Below are positions 16,865-26,106 of a stretch of 46,571 nucleotides of DNA, one piece after another; within the stretch, counting starts at the first letter, position 1, and every line of letters begins with the position of its first letter. The translations under genes were made by a program, and so were the position numbers. This stretch comes from an uncultured Marinoscillum sp. GTDB lineage: Bacteria > Bacteroidota > Bacteroidia > Cytophagales > MED-G16. The stretch is from positions 1 to 46,571 of the forward strand of contig CACPHX010000001.1 in assembly GCA_902633975.1 (NCBI GenBank), in the 5' to 3' direction. The notes under the pieces are model-generated. The model worked only from the letters and a program-made list of their open reading frames with translations. It searched no databases and had not been told where the DNA came from.

Positions 16865-19261
16865 TTATATTTCTATGCTTATGGAAAACATAATATTTCT
16901 TGTTGCTTGAGGGTAAAAGTAATTCTCTCTTACTTCGTAATCCATACCTCCATAATACCCAAAAGTATATCCATTACTAGAATATTTCATATTAAATATA
17001 TTGTTAATTTCTATCTTAAAAAATAAATTATTAAAGACATTATTTGTGAGGTTAGTCTGTATCTTAAAGTCATTTATTAAAAAGTCTTTAAGCACTCTTT
17101 TCTCGTTTGATGTATTGTCTAAATATTGTTTCCCAACATATTTTGAATTTAAAATAAAACTTAAAAACTTATTAACTTTCCATTCAAAATGATTATTCAA
17201 CAGAACTCCTGGAGAGAACGCTAAGTCAGTTATGTCGTATTTATTTTCGATGATATTATACTGAGAAAAATCAGCACCATAATCATATAGAGTTTCACTG
17301 AAATTATAAACAAGGTTTTTTGATAATGATAATGACGAATTAATATAAAAATCTTTCGTGTTAAGTACATTCGTTAATTCAACACCAAACCTTCTACTTT
17401 TCTTAACATTTTCTCTTATGTAAGCTCCTACATCATTGACTTCACCTGTAGTAATTAATTGATTATTGTATTCCATCAAATAAAGATTTGTATTAAAGCT
17501 ACCTATATTATAATTGATACCTTTTCCGAGCTCAATGTTTACCAAGCTCTCATGTTTTGGCTCAATCTTTGAATCAATATAATCACTCCTTATAGGTTCT
17601 CTATTTGCTACAGCAATTGATCCATACAGAATAACTTTATCATTCAGTGATTTGGTTAATCCAATTTTAGGATTAAAAAAAACATTATTCTTATCCACAT
17701 CAATAATAGACTTGTCATTATCATTTCCTTTCATCTTATGGGAAAATCCCCTTAATTGCATATCAGTAAATAACTCTACTCTTTCAGTGATATTAAGGTT
17801 ATATTTTATAAAAATATTACCATCCTTTTTGAATGATTTAGAAAAATAGTAAGGCTCTGAGACCATGACCTTGGGTTGAATAATTTCTCCAAAATGATCG
17901 GCGTCATACTCATTCAAAGCACCACCAATATTTATTTCACTTTTATCAAACTTCTTTGAAAAAGAGTAAGTTAATCCATAAAAATGGTTGGATAACCATC
18001 TCCTTCTGATTAAGTCGAGAGATTTATTTTCTAAAAAGTCATAGTAATTAGATAAATTATCATCTTCTCTAAACTCTTCGTAATAACCCCTTCCGTAAGT
18101 ATAGTGAAGAGCCAAATGTAAATTAGCTGTATTTGATATATCATGGTTAAAATGCATTTGGTAGTGATCTTGTTGATAATTATCAGTCTGATTATCATAT
18201 GTATAGTAATTAAATGTTCTCCCTGAACTCAAAAGATTGTCAGCTTGTTCATCGGAGTAACCATTATTTGCAATTACATTATTCATTTCCTCAATATCAT
18301 TATTTATTCTTCCTTCAGGAGTTCCCCACCATGATTGATAAGTTCTTTCTTTTCCTGAAAAATTAATTAGATCAATAGATGTTTTATCCGAGTAGTAACT
18401 TGCAGAGGTATAATATGACTTAAGGTCTGATGTGGCCCTGTCAATATATCCGTCTGAATTTATTTTAGATAACCTTAGGTTCAGATTAATCTTATTTTTT
18501 ATCAAACCCGAATTTAGTTCTAATGTGTTTTTGAAGCTTTTATATGATCCAGCCGAAGATGAGTATTTTAACTTAAAATCTTCATACGCTTTACCTGTTT
18601 TAATACTGACTGTTCCTCCAAAAGCTCCTCCTCCATTTGTTGAAGATCCCACACCCCTCTGTACTTGTATGCTGTTAGCTGATGAAGCTAGGTCAGAAAC
18701 GTTTACCCAAAAAACTCCATGAGATTCGGAGTCGTTGTAGGGGATGCCATTAATGGTAACATTTATTCTTGTGGCATCACTTCCTCTTATTCTTACACCA
18801 GTGTAACCTATCCCATTTCCAGCATCAGATGTTGAATATGTAGAGGGTGTTGAGTTTATCAGAAAAGGGATGTCCTTTCCTGAATTATTTTTTTCAATGA
18901 ATGATTTAGAAATATTCGTAAATGCAAAAGGACTGTTATCTTTAGCTCTTGTAGAAATTACTTTTATTTCGTCTTTCAATATTATGCCATCATCTAAAAC
19001 GATATTTACTTCTTGATTTGGATTTGAAAATTTAATTTCCTTTGTTAAATAACCTACATGTGATACCTGGATGTCTATATTTGTTGAGTTAGAGTTTAGA
19101 TAAAACTTACCCTTCTCGTCCGTATAGGTAATAAGATTTGATTCTTTAATTAAAATGTTCGCACCAACTATTGGGTCTCCACTACTATCAGTAACTCTAC
19201 CAACAAAATTATTCTGTGCAATGGATGTGAAGTTTATAAATAAAAGTATAATAGTCCTCAT
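16865..19261 (-). CDS. TPP-riboswitch-controlled TonB-dependent outer membrane receptor, probably for thiamine
   Basis: The 798-residue protein has a short signal peptide (to about residue 15), a carboxypeptidase-regulatory-like domain (VGRVTDSSGDPIVGANILI), a plug domain with TGVRIRGSDATRINVTINGI, SIQVQRGVGSSTNGGGAFGG and a beta-barrel ending in a terminal strand with aromatic residues. Such receptors import scarce ligands through the outer membrane using TonB energy. The TPP riboswitch directly upstream indicates that expression falls when thiamine pyrophosphate is abundant, so thiamine or a precursor is the probable ligand. The thiamine-binding-type gene follows immediately. Confidence 0.88.
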   Translation of the reverse strand: MRTIILLFINFTSIAQNNFVGRVTDSSGDPIVGANILIKESNLITYTDEKGKFYLNSNSTNIDIQVSHVGYLTKEIKFSNPNQEVNIVLDDGIILKDEIKVISTRAKDNSPFAFTNISKSFIEKNNSGKDIPFLINSTPSTYSTSDAGNGIGYTGVRIRGSDATRINVTINGIPYNDSESHGVFWVNVSDLASSANSIQVQRGVGSSTNGGGAFGGTVSIKTGKAYEDFKLKYSSSAGSYKSFKNTLELNSGLIKNKINLNLRLSKINSDGYIDRATSDLKSYYTSASYYSDKTSIDLINFSGKERTYQSWWGTPEGRINNDIEEMNNVIANNGYSDEQADNLLSSGRTFNYYTYDNQTDNYQQDHYQMHFNHDISNTANLHLALHYTYGRGYYEEFREDDNLSNYYDFLENKSLDLIRRRWLSNHFYGLTYSFSKKFDKSEINIGGALNEYDADHFGEIIQPKVMVSEPYYFSKSFKKDGNIFIKYNLNITERVELFTDMQLRGFSHKMKGNDNDKSIIDVDKNNVFFNPKIGLTKSLNDKVILYGSIAVANREPIRSDYIDSKIEPKHESLVNIELGKGINYNIGSFNTNLYLMEYNNQLITTGEVNDVGAYIRENVKKSRRFGVELTNVLNTKDFYINSSLSLSKNLVYNFSETLYDYGADFSQYNIIENKYDITDLAFSPGVLLNNHFEWKVNKFLSFILNSKYVGKQYLDNTSNEKRVLKDFLINDFKIQTNLTNNVFNNLFFKIEINNIFNMKYSSNGYTFGYYGGMDYEVRENYFYPQATRNIMFSISIEI

Positions 19262-19299
19262 TTTATATAAATTTAAAAAGGGACTAAAAGTATTAGCTT

Positions 19300-19372
19300 T
19301 TTTACTACGCCAGCATTACCTGGATCAGTTTTTAGAGTATAATCTCAGCTTTTGTATTAAGCACCCCTTGTA
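19300..19372 (-). promoter_or_regulatory. TPP riboswitch (thi box)
   Basis: Read on the minus strand this stretch has the conserved thi-box blocks in order: CAAGGGGTGC at the 5' side, AGCTGAGAT for the pyrimidine-sensing arm, and CTGATCCAGGTAATGCTGG followed by CGTAG for the pyrophosphate-sensing arm. These match the TPP aptamer consensus closely. It starts about 15 bases after the stop of the kinase gene and ends about 38 bases before the receptor ATG. I see no strong terminator hairpin after it, only an AAAAG/CTTTT arm pair followed by T residues, so control could be translational or by a weak terminator. Confidence 0.93.
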
Positions 19373-19387
19373 AATACAATTTTAATG

Positions 19388-19888
19388 TCAATTTTTTATA
19401 AAATCAAGTGCTGTTAGAAGTCTTTCTTGAAGATTTCCTTCTACTATTTTATAATTTAAATTTCTTTTTTTTAGAGTTGTTTCATAGACATCGAATATAT
19501 CATCTCTGTTATTAGGATTCTCTCTCAATCTATCCTCTTCCCAGGGGATATCAGGTTTACATAGTAGATAAAAGTCAAAGTCTTCATTCAATGATAAATA
19601 TTTTAAATCAACATCCACATGATTGAATTTAATTCTGCTCCATAACTCGATAACAAGACATGATGTATCTGCTATAAAGTAATCATTACCTTTCTTGATG
19701 TTATTTGTTATTATTTTATTTTGTTCTTTCGCTATTTTAATTAAATCATGAACATCGTATGTCTCTTTCTTATCAAGATAGGTTCTTGCATACTCTTCAG
19801 AGTAATTGCATTTTAATGTTTTTGATAAATATTTAGTTAGGGTGGTTTTTCCTGATGATTCAGGACCAATTACAGAAATTCTTTTCAT
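19388..19888 (-). CDS. NadR-like P-loop nucleoside/vitamin kinase
   Basis: The 166-residue protein matches the C-terminal ribosylnicotinamide-kinase domain of NadR: GPESSGKTTLTKYL (P-loop), EYARTYLD, a DTSCLVIELWS strand, YLLCKPDIPWEEDRLRENP and a final VEGNLQERL. It lacks the nucleotidyltransferase and DNA-binding domains of full NadR. The start overlaps the permease gene stop by 4 bp. With a PnuC-type permease it would normally phosphorylate incoming nicotinamide riboside. Because the next element downstream is a TPP riboswitch with a thiamine receptor, an alternative is phosphorylation of thiamine to trap it in the cell. Both are inferences; the P-loop kinase fold is clear. Confidence 0.82.
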   Translation of the reverse strand: MKRISVIGPESSGKTTLTKYLSKTLKCNYSEEYARTYLDKKETYDVHDLIKIAKEQNKIITNNIKKGNDYFIADTSCLVIELWSRIKFNHVDVDLKYLSLNEDFDFYLLCKPDIPWEEDRLRENPNNRDDIFDVYETTLKKRNLNYKIVEGNLQERLLTALDFIKN

Positions 19889-20439
19889 TTTTTAATATTT
19901 TTTTTCCATTCTATATATCCACTTGTTGCCAATAAAAGAAAGACAAAATATTGAAGGCTTGCTATGTAAAGACCTTTATATAAAAATAAAGGTATGTATA
20001 TAAGGTCTGCTATAATCCAAAATATCCAATTTTCAATTTTTCTTCTAGCAAGAAGAAGCATTGCCGTTAAGCTTAGAGAAGTAGTTAAGCTATCAAGTAT
20101 TATTACATCGCTATCAGTGTTTTCTAAAATATTATAAATTATTATGAAGAATATAATGAATATAGTTATTGAAAAAATAATTTCATCCTTCGAGCTTAAA
20201 GAGATCTTTTTTTGAATTTTTTTGTTTTTTGATCCCCATAGTATCCATCCATAAATACTCATTACAAAATAGTATATATTGACACCAGTTTCTGCATAAA
20301 TTTTATTTATGAAAGTTAAATACGCAAAAATTAGAACACTGACAATCCCAGTTGGAAAAACATATATTATGTTCTTTCTTGCATACCAAACACTTAAAAT
20401 ACCAAAAAAACTAGCTAAAACTTCTAAAAACAGATTCAT
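19885..20439 (-). CDS. PnuC-family vitamin permease (PnuC or PnuT)
   Basis: A 184-residue inner membrane protein with about seven hydrophobic segments and typical PnuC motifs: FGILSVWYARKN near the start, YAETGVNIYYFVMSIYGWIL in the middle, and ENWIFWIIADLIYIPLFLYK, ending GYIEWKK. PnuC proteins facilitate uptake of nicotinamide riboside; PnuT relatives take thiamine and in Bacteroidota often sit with TPP-regulated receptor genes. Neighbours favour PnuT, but no thi box precedes this gene in the 81 bp before guaB, so its regulation must differ from the receptor. It is the first gene of the cluster and is followed by the kinase with a 4-bp overlap. Confidence 0.85.
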   Translation of the reverse strand: MNLFLEVLASFFGILSVWYARKNIIYVFPTGIVSVLIFAYLTFINKIYAETGVNIYYFVMSIYGWILWGSKNKKIQKKISLSSKDEIIFSITIFIIFFIIIYNILENTDSDVIILDSLTTSLSLTAMLLLARRKIENWIFWIIADLIYIPLFLYKGLYIASLQYFVFLLLATSGYIEWKKNIKK

Positions 20440-20482
20440 GTAGATAATTTATAAAGAATTTTTTAACTCAATTATAATGTAT

Positions 20483-20490
20483 TAGTTTTG
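20483..20490 (+). promoter_or_regulatory. Candidate -7 promoter box for guaB
   Basis: TAGTTTTG fits TAnnTTTG and lies 30 bp before the guaB ATG, which would give a leader of roughly 25 bases. No clear TTG -33 element is seen upstream. The region is the divergent gap shared with the PnuC-type permease gene. Confidence 0.45.
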
Positions 20491-20520
20491 CTTGGCAAAT
20501 AGATAAAATTCTTATTTGCT

Positions 20521-21981
20521 ATGACAAAAGACAACAAATTTCAGATTGAAGCTTTAACGTTTGACGACGTTTTGTTGGTTCCCTCTTACTCTGAAGTATT
20601 ACCTTCTGAAACCAGTGTCAAGACTTCTCTTTCTAAAAACATAAAACTAAATATTCCTATTATTTCAGCATCAATGGACACAGTGACGGAATCTAAACTT
20701 GCTATTGCTGTTGCCCTTAAAGGTGGTATTGGTATAGTTCATAAAAATTTATCTCCTGAGAGTCAGGCTGATGAAATTAGAAAGGTAAAAAGATCCCAGA
20801 GCGGTATGATCAAAGATCCTATCACTCTCCCTAATAATGCAAGAGTGATGGATGCCTTAGCTATTATGAAAAAAAATCAAATTGGTGGTATACCAATAAT
20901 TAATAATGAGAATAATCTAATAGGGATCGTTACAAACAGAGATTTGAGATTCCAGAAAGATCAAAGTGTGGAGCTTGTAGATATTATGACAAAAAAATTA
21001 ATTACAGCCAAGAAAGATATAAGTCTTGATAGTGCTGAGAAAATTCTTAAAAAACATAAAATTGAAAAGTTACCAATTGTTGATGGTGAAAAGTTAATTG
21101 GACTAATTACCTATAAAGATATTCAAAAAAATAAATCTATGCCAGACGCGTGTAAAGATGAGTTGGGTAGGTTAAGGGTTGGTGCTTCAATTGGTTTATC
21201 TGATGACTGGGAAAAAAGGGTAGAAATGTTAATCAGATCTAATGTAGATATAATTTCAATTGATACTGCTCATGCTCATACAAAATCTGTTATTCATCTT
21301 TTAAAAAAAATTAAGTCAAATTATTCAGTTGACGTTATGGTAGGAAATATTGCAACTGGGTTAGCTGCAAAAACACTCGTTGATGCTGGTGCTGATGCAG
21401 TCAAGGTTGGTGTTGGGCCTGGAAGTATTTGTACTACGCGAGTTATAGCTGGTGTTGGTATGCCTCAACTATCTGCAGTTTATGATGTTTATCAAAAAAT
21501 TAAAGGTTCTAATATTCCAATCATTGCTGATGGTGGTATAAGATTTTCCGGTGATATTGTTAAAGCCTTAGCTGCAGGTGCAAATTCTGTAATGATAGGA
21601 TCTTTGTTAGCAGGCACTGAAGAGGCACCAGGAGATGTAATTATCTATGAAGGAAGAAAATATAAAACATATAGAGGAATGGGTTCAGTTGAGGCAATGG
21701 AAGCAGGAACAAGAGATAGATATTTCCAACAAGATCAAGATAATCCAAAAAAATTGGTTCCTGAAGGTATCGTTGGTAGGGTACCATATAAAGGCAATAT
21801 ATCTGAAATTCTTTATCAATTAAATGGAGGTATTAGATCTGGAATGGGTTATGTTGGTGCAAGAAATATTGATAGTCTAAAAAAAGCAAAATTTGTAAGG
21901 ATTACTAATGCTGGATCAATAGAAAGCCATCCTCATGATGTCTTTATTACAAGAGAGGCTCCAAATTATTCTAAGAAATAA
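20521..21981 (+). CDS. guaB: IMP dehydrogenase
   Basis: GuaB oxidises IMP to XMP with NAD+, the committed step to guanine nucleotides. The 486-residue protein is full length: TIM barrel start [23 protein letters not shown], two CBS domains (about residues 95-205: [24 protein letters not shown]), then the active-site loop [11 protein letters not shown] with catalytic Cys304, [35 protein letters not shown] and the flap RVPYKGN. No residue is missing. It has its own likely promoter and is followed 9 bp later by the phosphatase gene. Purine genes purN and purH lie further on in the window. Confidence 0.96.
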   Translation: MTKDNKFQIEALTFDDVLLVPSYSEVLPSETSVKTSLSKNIKLNIPIISASMDTVTESKLAIAVALKGGIGIVHKNLSPESQADEIRKVKRSQSGMIKDPITLPNNARVMDALAIMKKNQIGGIPIINNENNLIGIVTNRDLRFQKDQSVELVDIMTKKLITAKKDISLDSAEKILKKHKIEKLPIVDGEKLIGLITYKDIQKNKSMPDACKDELGRLRVGASIGLSDDWEKRVEMLIRSNVDIISIDTAHAHTKSVIHLLKKIKSNYSVDVMVGNIATGLAAKTLVDAGADAVKVGVGPGSICTTRVIAGVGMPQLSAVYDVYQKIKGSNIPIIADGGIRFSGDIVKALAAGANSVMIGSLLAGTEEAPGDVIIYEGRKYKTYRGMGSVEAMEAGTRDRYFQQDQDNPKKLVPEGIVGRVPYKGNISEILYQLNGGIRSGMGYVGARNIDSLKKAKFVRITNAGSIESHPHDVFITREAPNYSKK

Positions 21982-21990
21982 TTTTTTAAA

Positions 21991-23526
21991 ATGAATATTA
22001 GAATAAAGCCGAAGATTTACCTTTTTATTGGATATGTGTCATGGTTCTTTTTTGGTCTATTTTATACAACTATTTATTTTACAAGTCAAAGTTTTCATAG
22101 TACCCTTAATGGTACATTTTATTTATTTCTTTTAGGAACTTTTTGTTTTTCATTTTATAAATATTATGATCTAACTCTTATAAAAGTTAGCAGAGATGAT
22201 ATTTTTAATACACTTTTTAGATTATTTATTCTTGGAATAAAATGTTTTATCCCGATTATTTTTACTTATTTATTTATTTTACTAAGGATTAATTTTGGTC
22301 TTTTTAATAAAATAATTGATTCTCTATTGATCAATTTAACAATTGGTTCATCAACAATATTTTTAATAATTACATATCTTATTTCTTATCGATTAATATC
22401 ATTTGAGTCATCTAAAATTATGAAGACTATATTGAAAGGTTTGAGTTACGGGTTGGTGTCTATGTTTATTTTTGATATTTTATATAATTTTTTTCCTACA
22501 CCAATTTATCAATATATATTTCTTGTTTACTTTATACTAATTGGTGTTTTGTTCTTTAATCAGAAATGGGTTGCTTTTTTACCTTTTAATCAAAAGTGGA
22601 GAACAATACTGCTTTCATTAGTTATAATATTTATTCATATCCTAATTTTTCTTTTTTTTACATCTTTCAATAAAGTAGAAATTTTATATGATTTTAAATC
22701 ATCTCTTTTTTTTATTTTATTATTTTCTTTCAATTTTACGTACTTATCAGTTTCTACTTTAATAAATATATTTAGTTTACCTACAACACCAGTATTTGAC
22801 AATATTCAAAATGAAAGGATAATTGCTCAAAAAGTGCAAGAAAATCTTATTCCTAATATTTTACCAAATTCTAAAAAATTAAAAATATTTTCATTGTATC
22901 AACCACATTTTGCTCTAGGTGGAGATTATTTTGATTATATTCCAATTAGCAGTAATAAGTTTTTAGTTTGTATTGCTGATGTTTCAGGCAAAGGTATCCC
23001 TGCGGCACTGATGATGTCAAATGTTCAGGCTTCAATCCGAACCATGATTAGAAATTCAAAGAATCTAAAAAAAATTGTTGAAGAGTTGAATTATCAAATT
23101 AATCTTAGAGGACTAAGTGAAAGATTTGTAAGTATGTTTATATGTATTTATGATTATAAAACAAAAGTTTTGGAATATGTTAATTGTGGTCATCCTCATC
23201 CACTTCTTGGTTATAGAAATAAAATCTCAACCTTAGATAAAGGGGTAACGGTACTAGGCATGTTTCCAACATTATCAAATATTAAAATTACTAAATTAAA
23301 GGTTGATGATAATTTTGATTTATTTTGTTATACTGACGGATTGATTGAAATTCAAAATGTTTATGGGGATTTTTATGGATCTTCAAAAATTAGGGCCTTA
23401 TTCGAGAAAAGAACCTCTTCTGAAAAATTTATAAATATTGTTAAAGAGGATGTTAATAACTTTAAAGGAAATAATATTTCATTAGATGATACTACATTAC
23501 TAATGATATCCGTAAGAAATGTATAA
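21991..23526 (+). CDS. Membrane-anchored SpoIIE/RsbU-type serine/threonine phosphatase
   Basis: The first about 260 residues form about eight hydrophobic membrane segments with very few charged residues. A linker helix (ERIIAQKVQENLIPN) leads to a PP2C-like SpoIIE domain of about 235 residues with the metal and catalytic motifs intact: FALGGDYFDY, CIADVSGKGIPAALMM, YVNCGHPHPLLG, FCYTDGLIEIQN and DDTTLLMI. Such phosphatases usually dephosphorylate anti-sigma antagonists in partner-switching cascades, but no anti-sigma kinase or STAS gene is near. The N-terminal membrane part may sense an envelope signal. The end overlaps the next lipoprotein gene by 8 bp, placing it in a guaB-to-surA run. Confidence 0.87.
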   Translation: MNIRIKPKIYLFIGYVSWFFFGLFYTTIYFTSQSFHSTLNGTFYLFLLGTFCFSFYKYYDLTLIKVSRDDIFNTLFRLFILGIKCFIPIIFTYLFILLRINFGLFNKIIDSLLINLTIGSSTIFLIITYLISYRLISFESSKIMKTILKGLSYGLVSMFIFDILYNFFPTPIYQYIFLVYFILIGVLFFNQKWVAFLPFNQKWRTILLSLVIIFIHILIFLFFTSFNKVEILYDFKSSLFFILLFSFNFTYLSVSTLINIFSLPTTPVFDNIQNERIIAQKVQENLIPNILPNSKKLKIFSLYQPHFALGGDYFDYIPISSNKFLVCIADVSGKGIPAALMMSNVQASIRTMIRNSKNLKKIVEELNYQINLRGLSERFVSMFICIYDYKTKVLEYVNCGHPHPLLGYRNKISTLDKGVTVLGMFPTLSNIKITKLKVDDNFDLFCYTDGLIEIQNVYGDFYGSSKIRALFEKRTSSEKFINIVKEDVNNFKGNNISLDDTTLLMISVRNV

Positions 23527-24346
23527 ATATTTAATATTTATTTTTTTGATTTCATGTTCTTATGTTAAAGATAATAATAAGAAGACCAATCAAATCCTAG
23601 CAAGAGTTGGAGATAAGGTTTTATTGAGAGACGATATAATATATGAAGAATCAATGGGAGATAGTTCAGCAGTTTTTTCCAATCAAATTAATATTTGGTT
23701 AAAAAAACAACTTTTATTGAAATCTGCATATCAGACCGAAGAACTTAAGTCAATTATTGAAAGAAAAGTCCAGAGCTATAGGGATGATTTAATACTGTAT
23801 GAATTTGAAAAACTTATTTTTATGACTAATAAAATCCCAGAAGTAAGATTTGAAGAGGTAAAGAAATATTACGATAAAAATATTAACGATTTTATATTAC
23901 GTTATAATTTAGTTAAGGCTCTCTATGTTGAGTTACCATTAGATTCTCCTAATCTTAGTTCATTTATTTCTGATTTTAAAAATTATCCTAAAGTTGACAA
24001 ATCAAGCTTTAGATCTTATATATATCAATTTTCAGAAAAATCATTTTTAGAGGATTCAATATGGATAAAGTTTGATGACATAATAATGAACACAAACTTC
24101 CCAAAAAATATTGATAAAAATAGATTTCTTAAATTAAATAATTACTATAGAGTTAATAGTGATTCAAAAGCTCAATTTTTTAGATTTATAGATAAAAAAT
24201 TAGTTGGTGATTTTTCACCTTTAAGTTTTGAAACAGATATAATTAATACAATTATTTTGAATAAGAGAAAACAAGATTTATTTAATAAATTACGTGACAG
24301 TATTTTTTTTAATTCAAAAGAAGGATTAGACTATGAGATACTTTAG
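23519..24346 (+). CDS. Flavobacterial PPIase-like lipoprotein, companion of SurA
   Basis: A 275-residue lipoprotein (leader MYKYLIFIFLISC). After the leader the LARVGDKVLLRDDI block resembles the SurA N-terminal chaperone start, followed by helices with KKQLLLKSAY and a middle region without the parvulin active-site pattern. The C-terminal IINTIILNKRKQDLFNKL helix completes the SurA-N-like lobe. I recall similar lipoproteins next to SurA in flavobacteria. It probably works as a holdase for outer membrane proteins and not as an isomerase. It overlaps the phosphatase gene by 8 bp and surA by 14 bp. Confidence 0.75.
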   Translation: MYKYLIFIFLISCSYVKDNNKKTNQILARVGDKVLLRDDIIYEESMGDSSAVFSNQINIWLKKQLLLKSAYQTEELKSIIERKVQSYRDDLILYEFEKLIFMTNKIPEVRFEEVKKYYDKNINDFILRYNLVKALYVELPLDSPNLSSFISDFKNYPKVDKSSFRSYIYQFSEKSFLEDSIWIKFDDIIMNTNFPKNIDKNRFLKLNNYYRVNSDSKAQFFRFIDKKLVGDFSPLSFETDIINTIILNKRKQDLFNKLRDSIFFNSKEGLDYEIL

Positions 24347-25664
24347 ATATGTGTTGTTAAAATTAGTTTTCTTTTTTAATGTTAATTTTGCATCTAGTCA
24401 ATCGTCAGTTATAGTAGATGAGATTATCGTTAGGGTTGATGATTTTATAGTTTTAAGATCTGAATTGGAAAGTACTTATTTAGACATCCTTTCAAGGGGT
24501 CAAAGAATTTCTGGTAATACAAAATGTGCAGTTCTTAAGGATCTCATAACAACTAAGCTTTTAGTAGCAAAAGCAGAAATAGATTCAATTTTGGTAGATG
24601 ATGGTGAAGTGGATCAAGAGTTGAACTCTAGAATGGCATTAATAATTAATCAAATTGGGTCTGAGGAGGAAATCGAAAGATATTATAATAAAACTATTGC
24701 AGAATTTAAGAGAGAACTCTTTGATGATATAAGAGAACAACTACTTGCAAGAAAAATGAGACAAGAATTATTGAATGATATTGTTGTTAGTCCAGAAGAG
24801 GTAAAGAGATTTTATGAAGATATTCCAAAAGATAGTTTGCCTTATTTCTCTACCCAAGTAAAAGTATCTCAAATTGTTGTATCACCTGAAATTGGTCGAT
24901 CACAAAAAGATAAAGTCAAAAAAAAGTTAATGGAAATACGTGATAGAATTTTGAATGGAGAAAGTTTTGAGATTTTAGCAACACTCTACAGTCAAGATCC
25001 TGGGAGCGCTCAAAATGGAGGTAATTTGGGTTTTGTAGGAAGAGGTGCATTTCAGCCGGAATTTGAAGCTGAAGTTTTTAAACTTAAACCTGGTGAGGTT
25101 TCAATGCCAATTGAAACTCAATTTGGCTATCATATAATTCAACTTATTGAAAAAAGAGGAAACTTTTTTAATTCACGTCATATTTTAATTCAACCTGATT
25201 TTTCTGAAAGCGATATATCAAAAACTATTAGCTTTCTTGACAGCTTAAAAAAAATGGTATACTTAGATTCTATATCATTTGAGGAATTAGCAAGACAATA
25301 TTCTGAGGATAAGTTTACTTCTTCTTTTGGTGGATATTTTACTGATGAATTAGGTGGAGAAAATGTTCTTGTTGAAGAATTAGATCCTGTTATATTTTTT
25401 ACAATTGATACAATGAATGTTGGTGATATTTCAGTTCCTTTTGAAACTAGAACAGATCAGGGAAAAATTGCCTATAAGATAATTTATTTTAAAGAAAAGA
25501 TTCCTCCACATTTAGGTAACTTAGAATCTGATTATCAAAGATTTAGAGCCTTTACGTTAAATAAAAAACAAACAGAGAAATTAAATTTTTGGTTTGAAGA
25601 AGCTAAAAATGAGGTTTTCATTAAAATAGATCCTGAGTATAACCCTTGTGAAATTTTAAAATAA
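24333..25664 (+). CDS. surA: SurA-type periplasmic chaperone with two parvulin domains
   Basis: SurA escorts unfolded outer membrane proteins to the BAM complex. The 443-residue protein has a signal peptide (to about residue 22), the N-terminal chaperone lobe starting DEIIVRVDDFIVLRSELE, then two PpiC/parvulin domains: the first carries VKVSQIVVSPE, YSQDPGSAQNGGNLGFVGRG and TQFGYHIIQLIE; the second SRHILIQPD, YSEDKFTSSFGGYF and a more divergent end. The final residues return to the chaperone lobe. Length matches the family. The SurA-companion lipoprotein upstream overlaps it, and a small exported protein follows after 4 bp. Confidence 0.92.
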   Translation: MRYFRYVLLKLVFFFNVNFASSQSSVIVDEIIVRVDDFIVLRSELESTYLDILSRGQRISGNTKCAVLKDLITTKLLVAKAEIDSILVDDGEVDQELNSRMALIINQIGSEEEIERYYNKTIAEFKRELFDDIREQLLARKMRQELLNDIVVSPEEVKRFYEDIPKDSLPYFSTQVKVSQIVVSPEIGRSQKDKVKKKLMEIRDRILNGESFEILATLYSQDPGSAQNGGNLGFVGRGAFQPEFEAEVFKLKPGEVSMPIETQFGYHIIQLIEKRGNFFNSRHILIQPDFSESDISKTISFLDSLKKMVYLDSISFEELARQYSEDKFTSSFGGYFTDELGGENVLVEELDPVIFFTIDTMNVGDISVPFETRTDQGKIAYKIIYFKEKIPPHLGNLESDYQRFRAFTLNKKQTEKLNFWFEEAKNEVFIKIDPEYNPCEILK

Positions 25665-25668
25665 AAAA

Positions 25669-26106
25669 TTGCTAAAACCTTTTTTATATATACTTATCTT
25701 AATTAATAATTTGTCATTTCAAAATATCAAGGTCTGGAATAACTCTGAGAACTTTATTAAAAATATTTATGATAACTTTTGGACAATTTCAAAAAACAGT
25801 AAATTTTTTGTAAAAGCCTCCAATGATGATCTTGGAGAAATATACTATTATAAAGAGAATACTCCAGAAAACTTTGCAAATACTTTTGAAGTCAAGCTAC
25901 ATAATAAGGATGTTATGCTTAATATAAGAAATGAGATTAAGAGTGAATGTAATTTTCTGAGGACATTTAAAGTTGATGGTGTGGTCCACTCATTTTATAA
26001 CTGTAAAAATAAAGGTTACTTCGGGCTCATAGGGATTGGTATTATTAAAGATGAGAGTGGAAAGGAAAGCTATTCAATTCTTAACCGCGACTCTTTTGCT
26101 AATTAG
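25669..26106 (+). CDS. Hypothetical exported protein
   Basis: I do not recognise this 145-residue protein. It has no ATG near the start; a TTG 4 bp after the surA stop gives a leader with a hydrophobic stretch FLYILILINNLSF, so export is likely. The mature part is rich in Asn, Lys and aromatic residues and has two cysteines about 25 residues apart (ECNFLRTF and FYNCKNKG), which could form a disulfide. Base composition resembles its neighbours. Tight spacing implies cotranscription with surA. No function is assigned; it could be a lineage-specific envelope protein. Confidence 0.55.
   Translation: MLKPFLYILILINNLSFQNIKVWNNSENFIKNIYDNFWTISKNSKFFVKASNDDLGEIYYYKENTPENFANTFEVKLHNKDVMLNIRNEIKSECNFLRTFKVDGVVHSFYNCKNKGYFGLIGIGIIKDESGKESYSILNRDSFAN

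Noticed and set aside
17001..18722. Several reading frames of 60-96 codons on the plus strand opposite the TonB-dependent receptor gene
   Set aside because: They lie antisense to a clear full-length receptor, show no family pattern and have composition expected for shadow frames.
19262..19302. Rho-independent terminator after the TPP riboswitch
   Set aside because: Only a 5-bp AAAAG/CTTTT arm is seen; too weak to call as a separate terminator.
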